Part shown: positions 20,259 through 29,829 of the stretch, one piece after another
Position numbering within the stretch: position 1 is the stretch's first letter
Layout of the letters: each line of letters starts with the position of its first letter
Source of the DNA: Craspedostauros australis
Lineage: Eukaryota; Bacillariophyta; Bacillariophyceae; Mastogloiales; Achnanthaceae
Direction: 5' to 3'
NCBI GenBank assembly: GCA_026770025.1
Contig: JAMXDE010000022.1
Span: forward strand, 62,001-126,000
DNA: 64,000 bases
Notes under the pieces: model-generated
Told to the model about the DNA's origin: nothing
What the model saw: only the letters and a program-made list of their open reading frames with translations
The model's database searches: none
Translations under genes and position numbers: made by a program

Positions 20259-22400
20259 TTTCCTGCCGATGGATCGTCCCGATGGTGATGGCCACGGAGA
20301 TGAAGGGAGCAGGCGTTCCTGCGGATTGCAACGTTCCGGGCTCAGATCCACCATGGTGCCGTTCAGCCGTTCAGCCGTTCACACCTTTGGAAGATCTCTG
20401 TCAAGAACCACGCCTGATGTTGTATTCTATGGGGAGACCAGAGACGATGACCAAGCGATGTGTCGAGATTAGTGGACAGCTGTGACTGACGGATGTGATC
20501 GATGCTCCTTCCGATGCGTCTGATGAAGGAGGCTCACGTGGCACGATGTTGACAACGGCACGGATCGGGTATCGGCTTCACTGTTGTCGGAGTATGGTAT
20601 GAGCAAGCGCGCTTTCGTTTCGGAGTAGCTGCCTCTTGATGTGTTCCGGACTGGGCGCGATCTGTTGGAAGATGTGAAACGATGCCGAGTGACGCACAAG
20701 CAGATTGATGTCCGATGACGTGAGTTGCAAAGCCCGAGGACGGATCCGAGAGAGGAGCGATGGTTGCGGTTGTGTCTCTCTGCTTCGTTCGCCTCTCTGC
20801 GCAGGTGTCGTTGTTGACATCGAACAGATTGCGGTGACTGTCTGGGAAGATACGATTTCGTTTCTGTTGGCAGGATGTGACATGACTTGTGACGCTCGAC
20901 TCTATCCCGAGAGTGAATGTCACGATCTGATCATTCTCACGCTGGGGATAATTCGAACACAACACAGGAGTGTTTCGGTTACCATGTCCGAACATCGGGT
21001 GTGCCTGTGCGTCGTTGTTGTTGTTTCAGAAGCCGTTCTGTCTGTGCGCCACTTTGACTTGCCACTTCGCGCACCACAAGCCAACGCGCTCGCGCAAGAA
21101 CGCAAAGCACACAAACTTGAATCACGACAAGCGCAAATTCTTGTGCGTGGATTTTGCTGGCTGGCTTTGGTTCCAGTTCTGTTTCGGACAGACCACTCCC
21201 CAATGATCGTTTCTAGGAGTTCGTTGTGTCGCATGAGATATGCATCGAATAATAACGACGTCGTTGAATGCACGTCCGGCGCGAAAAATGGGGGACGGTG
21301 CGGAGTGGTAACAGAAGCAGCCAGCACAACCCAACAAGTCTGCCGGTCACTCCAACAAGACGGGTGGCGCTGCCATTGAATTGTTTTGGTGTTGGCGTGA
21401 TTCATCGTGGGTGATGTCACACGATCGTGTTTTGTGTTGCGTTTCTGCTGTTGTTTGGCTTCTCTTCTGCCTTGGTTGCTTGGCGCGGTGTGTCGCGCGG
21501 AGGTTGCTTGGCGCGGTGTGTCGCGCGGAGGTTACCTGCGCGTCTTTGAGTAAATTTGGTCCGCGGACGTGCGCGAGTGAGTGCGGCGTCGTGTGTTGAC
21601 GAAGATCCTGCCAGCCCGAGCTTGCCCCAACTCAAACATGCACATGCGCACTCCTGGCCAACACACACACACTCTCCAATCCCTCAAACCAAGCCGGGCC
21701 ACACCAGATTGACCACACACCTTTCGGCTCCCTCCAACAGAGAAGGAGAGCTGGGCGATCACGGAGAGTGGATCAGGTCACAACTATTGGTGCACATCCC
21801 TCCACATCATACCACACTCGAGGTTGTGCTTGTGCTTGCACTTGTGCTTGGACAACACAGCAATAGATTAGTCAACAGACACCTCCACACAAGAAGACCA
21901 CTCCAATCCACCCATCCAGCAGTGCTGCAGACAGAGAGATAGACCGAGAGCGGGGCGAAGCAACAACCCAGCGCAACACAGTTGGGTGGAACAGAGTGCA
22001 GGTATTAGAACGCTCCTGTGTAAGTCAGCAAACCGCTCAGAACATGAGCCTGCATGCTGGTCGGTGCCTGTCTTCTCCACAAGTACCACCACCAATCGAG
22101 TAGAGAACTCCCGCCGAGAGAGAGAGGGAGTGCCTCTGATTCTTCACATGTACGACAGCGACTTGTGCACATCATCCGTCACATCAAATCTCATCCCACG
22201 CTATCCTTCACCTCCTCAATCCTCGTTTTCAGCGTCTTCGTCTCTGCATCATCCATCGCAACATTCATTCATTCATCCATTCCACACTCTCCAAACTCCA
22301 GTCAACCCTCCCATCAAAGCCATAAGCGGAGAATAGCACCTGCACGACAACGGCGACGTCAACGACAGCGTCAACCTTGACGGAACCCCAGAGAAAGAAC
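20259..22400. other. Divergent intergenic region (about 2.1 kb)
   Basis: It lies between the starts of two divergent genes. A 224-codon + frame (20705-21379) shows no domain-like composition and was not called. A perfect 28-bp tandem duplication lies at 21475-21530. From ~21650 onward the + strand is rich in CACAC/CATCC and CTCCA, typical of 5' leaders here. Confidence 0.5.
21475..21530. repeat. Perfect 28-bp tandem duplication
   Basis: Two adjacent identical 28-bp units beginning GTTGCTTGGCGCGGTGTGTC, in the promoter region of the Pro/Tyr-rich gene. Each unit contains an inner GCGCGG..CGCGCGG similarity. Confidence 0.85.
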
Positions 22401-24749
22401 ATGGTTCAAGCAACATCAACAGACAGCCCTGGTGCTGCATCAAAGCGCACATCTCCCAGAAGGTCTGCGCGCCAAAAGCACAGAACCGGGATGAACAAAC
22501 CCGAGGCGGTCACCCCGGAGTCTAGCAGTGGTGGCGGCAGCAGCAGCAAGAACGGGAACGGCCGCAACAACAGTCACAATCACAGAGGCAAGGCTTCCGA
22601 AGGCGAAACAGGGTTAGCGACGAACGCGGCAGGCGGCAACCAAACTGTGGACGATCCCGATCACAAGTCCAGACCGCCACCACTTCCGATTGACACGTCG
22701 GCGCAACCGGGTGCTCCTCATCAGAACACGACGGGGCAACCTATGGAGGACCTGCACGCCACGGACGGAAGCAAGCAACAGTACCCAATGCAACAACAGC
22801 CACCGCTGGACGGCACCATGCCGCCAGCGAACCAGCAGTATCAGAGCCAACAACCACCGCCTCTGCCGTTGCCAACTCATTACCCGTACCGTCATCCGCC
22901 ACCATCGCACCGCATGGAGTACTCGACGCAGCACTTCGCGCCGCCGCCCCCATCACCTCGCATGCATAATCAGGTGTCCCCGTCGGCATCGGCTGATCCA
23001 ACGCAGATGCCTCCTCCGGGCAGCCAATCTCCTGGACAGTATCCAAATCAACAATACCAACAGCCGTATCAGCCACCGCCACCCCAACCAGCATACGCCG
23101 ATGGTGCCGCCTATGCCATGCCGATGCCAAAGGATCAGTCGCAAGATCCCAACTCTTCCGCCGTTGACAAGGACCTAACTGCCACACCTGTTGCCAATAT
23201 GGAAGACAAGATCAATTATTCCGCTGGAGGTACCGTCATTCCCAATGCGAACAACCCCGCAGCGGGTGGCGCGCAACCACCATCAGCACCACCATACGTC
23301 CCCTTGTCACCGTACACGGTGCCGCCAGCTGGTGGAGGGTACGCACCTTACGGAATGTATCCACCCTACGGTGGCTACAGCATGTACCCCCCGTATGGAT
23401 ACCCAGCTCATCCTCACCAGCCGTATTACGCGCCGCATCCTCATCACGCAGGCTATCCTCCGCCTCCGCAACACATGTACGCATCGCCGCACGGGATGCA
23501 CCCTCCTCCTCCAATGCATCACCAGCAGCCTCCACCGCATCACCCCACAAACCTCCCGCAGACGATGGCACCACCAGCGCAAACAGATGCACTTCCGCAG
23601 GCGCACGACGACAAGGCGACCAACGAATCGATGCCACCAACCACCACCGGCTATTCCGAATCTACTGTCGGCGCTGGATCGTCGTCGTCTGGTGCCGGCA
23701 TGGAGATGCTGTCGCCTCCCAGAGGTCAGCGCTATGATGCGCACATGCACTCGTCCTATCCACCACCCAGCCCGATGCCAGGCACGCCAAACGCACCATC
23801 GTACTCTCTCGCCATCCCACCACCGTCGTACTACCCATCACCGGCGCTGTCTCCAAACCCAACCGGATATCCGATGGCATCACATCAGCCGAGCCCTTAT
23901 TCGGCCGCGCTGACTACTGAGCCACCGACAGTGCCTGAGACGGAGACGGAGACCGAGGATGGTGGCAACAACAAACCCATACCCATTGCTCCGCACACCC
24001 ACCATGCGCAGCCGCGAATGGAACCGCGAGGCCAGATCGACGCCGAAAGCTCCGACGTCGCCCCGAGCCGCGTTCGGGTCTACGTCAAGCCCAACCGCAC
24101 GGCGTCGACCGAAGTACTCGCCAGACGAGCGCGCAAGAATTCGCAATCACGAGCCCGATCGGAACGCAACCGTCACCGCATCCACGAAATCGAGGCCAAG
24201 CCGCACAGCCAACGCACAGAGGCGGAAAACGATGCGGTGCAGGCCTACCAGAGGCGTCGCAATAAAAAGAACAGCCGATCCAAGGAACGAGCTCTCGAAC
24301 GCAAGGAGGAGGTCGATCGCATCCTCTCTCTGCCCGAGAGCAAGCGCACGCGCATCGAGATTCAGTTCCTGGAGACCGCGCTGGCCGCCAAGAAACGCAA
24401 GAACGAAGGCGATCGGTTGCGCCGGTCTCGTCTCAAGATGCTGGGGCTGGGTAGTAGCAGCACTAAAGTCAGTGCCGTCCCAAAGCCCGGCATGACAGCC
24501 CGGGGCCCGCTGCCTGCGCACTTCCAGGGCTATCCACCGCAACAACTTGGTGTCGAGGACGGAATGCAGCCGCCTCCTCCAGCTCCCTACTACGCTCACA
24601 TGTCTCCGTACATGCAACCACCGCCACCACCTGGATATGGCGCGTACGGCCCCCCTGCCATGCCGACTGCTGGAGCGCAAGCTGAACTTCCTCCGCAGTC
24701 ACCAGGACAAGGCAGCGGCGGTGCACCGATGGGCACGTACGGTATGTAG
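22401..24749 (+). CDS. Pro/Tyr-rich protein with tandem basic (bZIP-like) modules
   Basis: 782 aa from the ATG at 22401; the upstream in-frame extension starts with TTG. Residues 1-550 are low complexity: Ser/Lys/Arg first, then very rich in Pro, Tyr, Gln, His and Met with PPYG and PPPP runs. Residues ~556-683 hold a strongly basic helical region made of two full and one partial copies of a ~45-residue module. Each starts with KNSxSRxR or KRKN, followed by an amphipathic part ending P..xRT..E. The modules resemble bZIP basic regions but lack the exact Asn-x7-Arg signature and a leucine zipper, so DNA or RNA binding is inference. The last 100 residues return to Pro/Tyr/Gly-rich sequence. It is probably nuclear and may condense with partners through the aromatic low-complexity tails. 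Confidence 0.8.
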   Translation: MVQATSTDSPGAASKRTSPRRSARQKHRTGMNKPEAVTPESSSGGGSSSKNGNGRNNSHNHRGKASEGETGLATNAAGGNQTVDDPDHKSRPPPLPIDTSAQPGAPHQNTTGQPMEDLHATDGSKQQYPMQQQPPLDGTMPPANQQYQSQQPPPLPLPTHYPYRHPPPSHRMEYSTQHFAPPPPSPRMHNQVSPSASADPTQMPPPGSQSPGQYPNQQYQQPYQPPPPQPAYADGAAYAMPMPKDQSQDPNSSAVDKDLTATPVANMEDKINYSAGGTVIPNANNPAAGGAQPPSAPPYVPLSPYTVPPAGGGYAPYGMYPPYGGYSMYPPYGYPAHPHQPYYAPHPHHAGYPPPPQHMYASPHGMHPPPPMHHQQPPPHHPTNLPQTMAPPAQTDALPQAHDDKATNESMPPTTTGYSESTVGAGSSSSGAGMEMLSPPRGQRYDAHMHSSYPPPSPMPGTPNAPSYSLAIPPPSYYPSPALSPNPTGYPMASHQPSPYSAALTTEPPTVPETETETEDGGNNKPIPIAPHTHHAQPRMEPRGQIDAESSDVAPSRVRVYVKPNRTASTEVLARRARKNSQSRARSERNRHRIHEIEAKPHSQRTEAENDAVQAYQRRRNKKNSRSKERALERKEEVDRILSLPESKRTRIEIQFLETALAAKKRKNEGDRLRRSRLKMLGLGSSSTKVSAVPKPGMTARGPLPAHFQGYPPQQLGVEDGMQPPPPAPYYAHMSPYMQPPPPPGYGAYGPPAMPTAGAQAELPPQSPGQGSGGAPMGTYGM

Positions 24750-25616
24750 AATTATTGAGGAGGAAGAATGAAGTTTGGGAGGGAGGGAAGAAGATGGATT
24801 GACCAATCGATTGATCGTCGGTGCAAGTCACAGTCGGGGGAAGGATTGAAATGGCACGGAACAACGGATTCGTCTTTCCGTACTACGAGTAGTGTGCGTG
24901 TGAGGGGACTGTTTGGAAGAGTGGAGTGAAGTGAAGTGTATTTGTCAAAGTATCGTTGGATGGTTCTTTGTTGAGATGAAGGGGCGCAAAGGAAACGGCA
25001 TCCGGACCGAAACGAAGTGAAATCGTCTCGTCCTGGATGCGCCCGTGCGAATGGGGGATATGGGATAAACTCAACTGGTAAAGCTTGTGAATGAATCTCT
25101 TGAGAGAAAGAGTGCTCTTGTGCAGAGAATTCATGAAGCACTTGTAGTTCAAAATGCAGCGGAGTGCAACCGTTGACGGAATCAGTGTGTTCTGGGCCAC
25201 ATCTTGACACCAAGCATGCTCGATCAGGGTAACCGTCTTAGCTGTTGCTGTTGCTCCTGCGTGCTTCAGATCTACTCGTATGCACCCATCTCGAGAGAAC
25301 AAAAACGTGGTTTACTCAACGTTACTTTGCCTGGCTCTAGATCTCATGTCTCTAGCCTGATGGATACTTGACTCCGTTCCATCGAATCACGCGGGATTCA
25401 AGTCTGTCAACGATCGCAAATCAACAACAACACGCAACACACAACACGCCCTAAACGACAACTCGATCAAAGCCATCCAAACACAAACAGAGGCAAGGTG
25501 ATACTGTCCACAGTGTGTGTTCGTCACAGACAAGATCCCATTCTCCATCACTGTGGTTGCATCACCGTCGTTGCCACATCCATTACACCCATTTATCATC
25601 GCGATAGATCGACATC
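24750..25616. other. Intergenic region, 3' flank and promoter
   Basis: No coding frame of substance. TACTCGTA-type sites occur at 24884-24891 and 25273-25280. CA/ACAAC-rich leader sequence starts at ~25420, ahead of the ATG at 25617. Confidence 0.5.
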
Positions 25617-26447
25617 ATGTCGCTCGCAGGTCGATACGTGATTGACAGGGTGAAACGGTTCATCGGCAAAAGCTACAAGCTGCCCGTGCCACCGTACGGC
25701 GATCCAGGATACTGGGATCGGGCGTACAAATCGTTTGGCCCGCACGATTCGTATGAATGGGGCAACATCTCGCTGTCAGGCTTGAAGGAGTTCAAGTACA
25801 CCAACATCGACTGGAACAACGCGCTGTATCCCAATTCCACGATCGTGCAGAACGCGGACGCCAAGTACGATGGCAGTCTGGGCGAATGCATGGGCGTAAA
25901 ACCGAAGGCCAGCAAGGACCAGCCCATCCTGATGCTGGGATGCGGCAACAGCAAGTTGGGGGAGGAGATGATCATCGACGGCGGCTGGAGAGGTCCCCTC
26001 ATTCAGGTCGACGTCTCGGGTCGCGTCGTCGAGGCCATGTCGCAGCGATGCGGCCATCTCATTGAGAACGGCCACATGAACTTCGTGGAGGACGATGCGA
26101 CGCAACTGTCGGCCTTCCCCGATGGCATGTTCGACGCCTGCATCGACAAGGGCATGATCGATGCCGTCTTTTGCGCCGACGAATACGAGCAGTGCGAGGC
26201 CATGCTGTCCAGCGTGCATCGAGTGTTGAAGCCGGGCGGAAACTTCGTCTTCCTCTCCTTCTCGCGACCGGAGTTTCTGCTGCAAAACATCTTCATGGCG
26301 AATGGAGACGGTGCCGCGAGCAGAAGGCGTCGTCCCGAGTGGGAGAGGATGCACATTTACGGTTTGGACAGCATCATGATCTATCGTTTCCAAAAGCCCG
26401 TGAAGGCGCGAGCCCAGACGATCGGTCGCAAGAAGAGGATAAGGTAG
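25617..26447 (+). CDS. Class I SAM methyltransferase of the METTL13/EEF1AKMT4 type
   Basis: 276 aa. The N-terminus carries the family's YWDRAY...YEWG element (PPYGDPGYWDRAYKSFGP). Motif I is ILMLGCGNSKLGEEM at about 105-119, with the GCGNS loop typical of eEF1A-lysine/N-terminal methyltransferases. An acidic residue ends the second strand (IQVDVSG), followed by FVEDDATQL and the motif IV region FDACIDKGMIDAVFC, matching the family's DKGT-DA pattern, and then VLKPGGNFVFLSFS. It would transfer methyl from S-adenosylmethionine to a protein substrate, plausibly translation elongation factor 1A, though the substrate is inferred from the family. There is no targeting signal, so it is cytosolic. The basic C-terminus (RAQTIGRKKRIR) is unusual and could be a nuclear signal. 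Convergent with the next gene. Confidence 0.85.
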   Translation: MSLAGRYVIDRVKRFIGKSYKLPVPPYGDPGYWDRAYKSFGPHDSYEWGNISLSGLKEFKYTNIDWNNALYPNSTIVQNADAKYDGSLGECMGVKPKASKDQPILMLGCGNSKLGEEMIIDGGWRGPLIQVDVSGRVVEAMSQRCGHLIENGHMNFVEDDATQLSAFPDGMFDACIDKGMIDAVFCADEYEQCEAMLSSVHRVLKPGGNFVFLSFSRPEFLLQNIFMANGDGAASRRRRPEWERMHIYGLDSIMIYRFQKPVKARAQTIGRKKRIR

Positions 26448-26641
26448 ATCAGCTGTGTTTCGTGAATTAACACGATGCTATACTCCATCGTGGCGTTTGT
26501 GATGATGCTTTGGCCTTGCGATTCACTTGGTTTCCTTCCTTGTTGTGTGTTGTTGTATCGTTTGGCCACGAGTTGAGGCACCTCTCCACCAATCCAAACA
26601 CTTTGGATTATCTGTTGTTGTGTCTTGCTGTCTGCTCTGCT

Positions 26642-27277
26642 CTACCATAGTTCATGGGATGCATCGTTCTTACATCTATTCATGAAGGCAACCCAGCAGT
26701 TCCCACACTCCGAGTTGCATCCATCGTCAACGCAGTTGTAGTAATTCCCCAACGCGGCTGGATATTGCTGCAGAAAGCCGAGGAATGCTTCTTCGTCTCT
26801 GTACTTCTTGGGCGCCACCTTCATCGCGGATTGGTACGACTCGTCGGGCGACAGCAGGTACGCCGTTGGATTCGACAAGATCGACTCTCCCAGCTGCGAT
26901 GCATCCAACTGCAACGGCCCCGATTGCAGCCACGCGATGGATTGCGCCATATCCTCCTTGCTGGGCGCCTTGGGCTTGATGTACCGCCGCGCGATCTTGG
27001 ACTTCGTCATCGCCCACGACTTCCAACCCAACGCCGACGCGTACGCATCCTGGATCTGTTCCAACGACAATTCGGTGCCGTCCACGAGAGCTTGGCACGC
27101 ATCCGTCCATTCCTGCAGTTGATCCGTCTCGGTCAGCGCTTCTTCGACGCTCGTGATGTAGTCCACGGCTGTGGATTGCAGGTGCGAGGCATGGATGCGT
27201 CTTTGCTGGGTCGGAACGAAGGCTACGGTAGGAACGGCAAGTGCGAAGACAAGCGGGATGAATGAAGCAAGACGCAT
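26642..27277 (-). CDS. Plastid-targeted protein with Cys-rich C-terminus, unknown function
   Basis: 211 aa. The N-terminus MRLASFIPLVFALAVPTVAFVPTQQRR is a signal peptide ending in a VAF motif followed by an Arg-rich transit start, so import into a secondary plastid is likely. The mature part is helical (EALTETDQLQEWTDACQALVDG..., ALGWKSWAMTKSKIARRYIKP) and ends in a conserved-looking cluster NYYNCVDDGCNSECGNCWV with five Cys in 15 residues, possibly binding metal or forming disulfides. The family is not recognised. A perfect TGACGTCA palindrome lies at 27401-27408, 124 bp upstream of the start. Confidence 0.75.
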   Translation of the reverse strand: MRLASFIPLVFALAVPTVAFVPTQQRRIHASHLQSTAVDYITSVEEALTETDQLQEWTDACQALVDGTELSLEQIQDAYASALGWKSWAMTKSKIARRYIKPKAPSKEDMAQSIAWLQSGPLQLDASQLGESILSNPTAYLLSPDESYQSAMKVAPKKYRDEEAFLGFLQQYPAALGNYYNCVDDGCNSECGNCWVAFMNRCKNDASHELW

Positions 27278-27400
27278 CTTGGCTTGCGGCAGGTATCAAG
27301 TAGAGTAGAGTAGAGTAAAGCAACTGTGCGTCCTCGTATGGTACAAGAGAGAGTGGTGGTTGGAGAGGAACGGATGAGATCAGATGTCCGGCGTTGATGT

Positions 27401-27408
27401 TGACGTCA
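27401..27408. promoter_or_regulatory. Candidate CRE/bZIP site TGACGTCA
   Basis: Perfect palindrome 124 bp upstream of the plastid protein start at 27277. TGACGT/ACGTCA elements are bZIP targets in diatoms (CO2/cAMP-responsive elements). The role here is inferred from sequence and position only. Confidence 0.35.
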
Positions 27409-27987
27409 ATGGGGGGATGAATGTTGGTGTGATGAAGAAGACGAGAGATGTTGCGTTGTGTGGTGACAGACGAGAGAGTGGAAGAGCGAAAGGCACGAAA
27501 GGCGTGAGAGGTGGAGGGAACGTCATTGCGGACGTCCCACAAACATGATTCAACGATTGCTTGAGTCGATGTTGTCGAGTTTCGAAATTCTGTTGTTGTT
27601 GTGGCTCTCACACAATTTCCTGAAATCGGAACTTGGCATGATTGGGGAACATCACCACGAGAGCAAAACTACATGGGGAAGTGTCGATGGTCGCTCAGAT
27701 TGCAACATCGAGAGAGCGCAAACATCCCACTCCTTGACACCTGCCAAGATCAGCATGGCTGCGCTGCGTTGCGGGCCTTCGCTGCGCTTGGCGGCCTGCC
27801 TTGATGATTCTCCTTCACGACGTTGATGTACGCGGGTGCGTCGCGGATGTGCTGACCTTGCTTGTTGGTCTTTGTGCCATGATGGTGTCAGGTTCACACA
27901 AATTCTGCTCAGGTCGACCATACTTTGCGTCACGATCATCAAGAAAGATCCACAACATCGACTGTCACTTGCACTCCCACATTGACC
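27409..27987. other. Divergent intergenic region
   Basis: Lies between the promoters of the gene ending at 26642 (-) and the small gene at 27988 (+). No coding frame seen. Confidence 0.45.
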
Positions 27988-28305
27988 ATGCTCATTCCAA
28001 CCACCAAGGCAAGCGACCTGACACTGACATCTCTCAATCTTTCAAATGTCACTCCCAAGGCGAAAGGACCGATCATCAACAAGAAGCGCCATCAAGTCTA
28101 TTACGACGACGAGGATGAAGATGAAGCGGCTCAGTTCCTGTATTCACAATTGATCACGCATTGGACACCGAGGGTAACGAATGCTGTTGCAGAGGTGATG
28201 GATGACAGAGGCACGCCGTCGGAGATGACGGACATCATCCTTTCCTTCGTCCTCCCAGCCCATCTGCTGGAGAAAACCAACGCGGAGATCGCGCACGCAT
28301 CGTGA
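27988..28305 (+). CDS. Small acidic protein, unknown function
   Basis: 105 aa from the ATG at 27988, preceded by CA-rich leader. The first ~35 residues are Thr/Lys-rich (TTKASDLTLTSLNLSNVTPKAKG). A VYYDDEDEDEAAQF acidic linker follows, then a compact helical segment (LYSQLITHWTPRVTNAVAEVMDDRG...MTDIILSFVLPAHLLEK) that looks folded and hydrophobic-patterned. No signal or membrane helix. Codon character and the leader support a real gene. The family is not recognised. Confidence 0.55.
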   Translation: MLIPTTKASDLTLTSLNLSNVTPKAKGPIINKKRHQVYYDDEDEDEAAQFLYSQLITHWTPRVTNAVAEVMDDRGTPSEMTDIILSFVLPAHLLEKTNAEIAHAS

Positions 28306-29829
28306 ATTGATGTGGAGGTATTGATGGGGTGTTGTGGTGTGCGTTGCGGATCTGGGGACATGGGGGAAACATCGCGGCAGCAACAGCAATGGAAATGGAG
28401 CCCCAAGGCCGTATTTGAACCGGCCGAACCAACCGAAAAAACATGTCAATCACCACCTCTGTGGTATCTCCAAGATCCCTCCTGGCTGCGCAGATCTCCA
28501 CAATCCTATCCATCCATGTATCTACTCCATTCATGTATAATATGTGTCTATCCATCCACCAACGGTCTTGGAAGAATTGGTTGGTGATCGAACATTCATG
28601 ATCCGGAACGTTTGAGGTCAGCAAGCCATGGCACAATGGTAGGTGCTGATACCTTTCCGTGCTGGTATTGGTGTTTGTAACTTTACACATATGGCGTGCG
28701 ACGAGCATGAGTACTCTGCGACCGTATCGGGAGAGAAATCGATGGTGCAGCAAGACCGCGACGGTTTGATGATGAGCATAGACGATGGCGAAATTCATCT
28801 TTGTGCACTCTGGAAACGCATCTGCCCAGAATACGAGTACCAAACAAGGCATCGCAGCGACGCAACCGGAAGAATGAAGCAGCAGAACCACAGGACGATC
28901 CTGCGGGCATGCTCGTATCGGTTCTATTCCATCAGTATTACACTGCATATACTCGCACTATTAGGTTGTCGTCTATAATATTATACTACAGTACTCACTA
29001 TCTATTTCGACAACAATAGATTATTGCTATGCATACGCTATCCGTGGATGAGTACGACCTATTGCGCATGTCCTCGGATCTGATGCCACGCATGACCGCA
29101 ATCGCCCATGATGTCGTGTCAGCAACCTCGATGGTGATGAGAGCCACAAGGACGATGATCATCATCGTTTGTCACGGATCATGTGTTTCGTTTTCTCTCG
29201 ATCATGCCGATCCTCGTCACAAAAAGCCACGCCTTCGTTGCTGACGTCAACCTCTAACCTCGTTGCACTAGAATGGTAGAAACGCGAACATTGCTCACGT
29301 CAGTGTTCTTGTTGCGTGTCAAACATCTTCCGTGGACGATTTCCGATGATGGTGGCGAATCTTCAATGTCTCCAACCAAGACAAGACTGACAAAAACTCC
29401 AACAATGACGTCCGCAGATGATGAAAGTACGGTGAAAGCACACGAGTCGAATCTCCAGACACAAATGAATCTTCGGCGCAGGACAGAAAATGTCTCTCCG
29501 AAGGAAGAGCGGTCTTGTTCCGCCACACATTCGTGGACCTCGACGCGTGCCAACCCATCGGTTTCTTTGTGTGGTTGTCCATCGAAGCATTTGCCCCTTC
29601 TCTCTTGTGTGTTCCTTTGTGTGGTTGAAGTCTCTGTGGTTGCCAACACATCCTCCACTCACCTCTTTGTGTGCATTCACAATCGCAAGAACGATCACAG
29701 TCACAACAACAATCACACAAATACTTCAACCAGCCACAACAAATCATCACCGCAACCACAAAGGGATTGTCCATTAACATCCAAACACCCAGACCCCTCA
29801 ACGCTCAACACTCCATCGCACACAACAAG
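28306..29829. other. Intergenic region upstream of the apyrase gene
   Basis: About 1.5 kb. A 186-codon ATG frame (29273-29833) overlaps the apyrase start by 4 bases, but is Ser/Thr-rich without motifs and is treated as leader. A TACGAGTA site lies at 28832-28839 and a TGACGTCA palindrome at 29242-29249. CACAACAAC-rich leader precedes the ATG at 29830. Confidence 0.45.
29242..29249. promoter_or_regulatory. Candidate CRE/bZIP site TGACGTCA
   Basis: Perfect palindrome 588 bp upstream of the apyrase ATG. This is the second such site seen in non-coding DNA of the window. Functional assignment is inference. Confidence 0.25.

Noticed and set aside
20705..21379. 224-codon frame on the + strand
   Set aside because: No domain-like blocks; overlaps a similarly long frame on the other strand; Cys/Ser/Arg/Val composition typical of non-coding frames.
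22401..24749. Ordinary bZIP transcription factor call
   Set aside because: The basic regions lack the Asn-x7-Arg signature and no leucine zipper follows.
28235..28948. 237-codon frame on the - strand
   Set aside because: Overlaps the small acidic gene and has no recognisable motif or ordered pattern.
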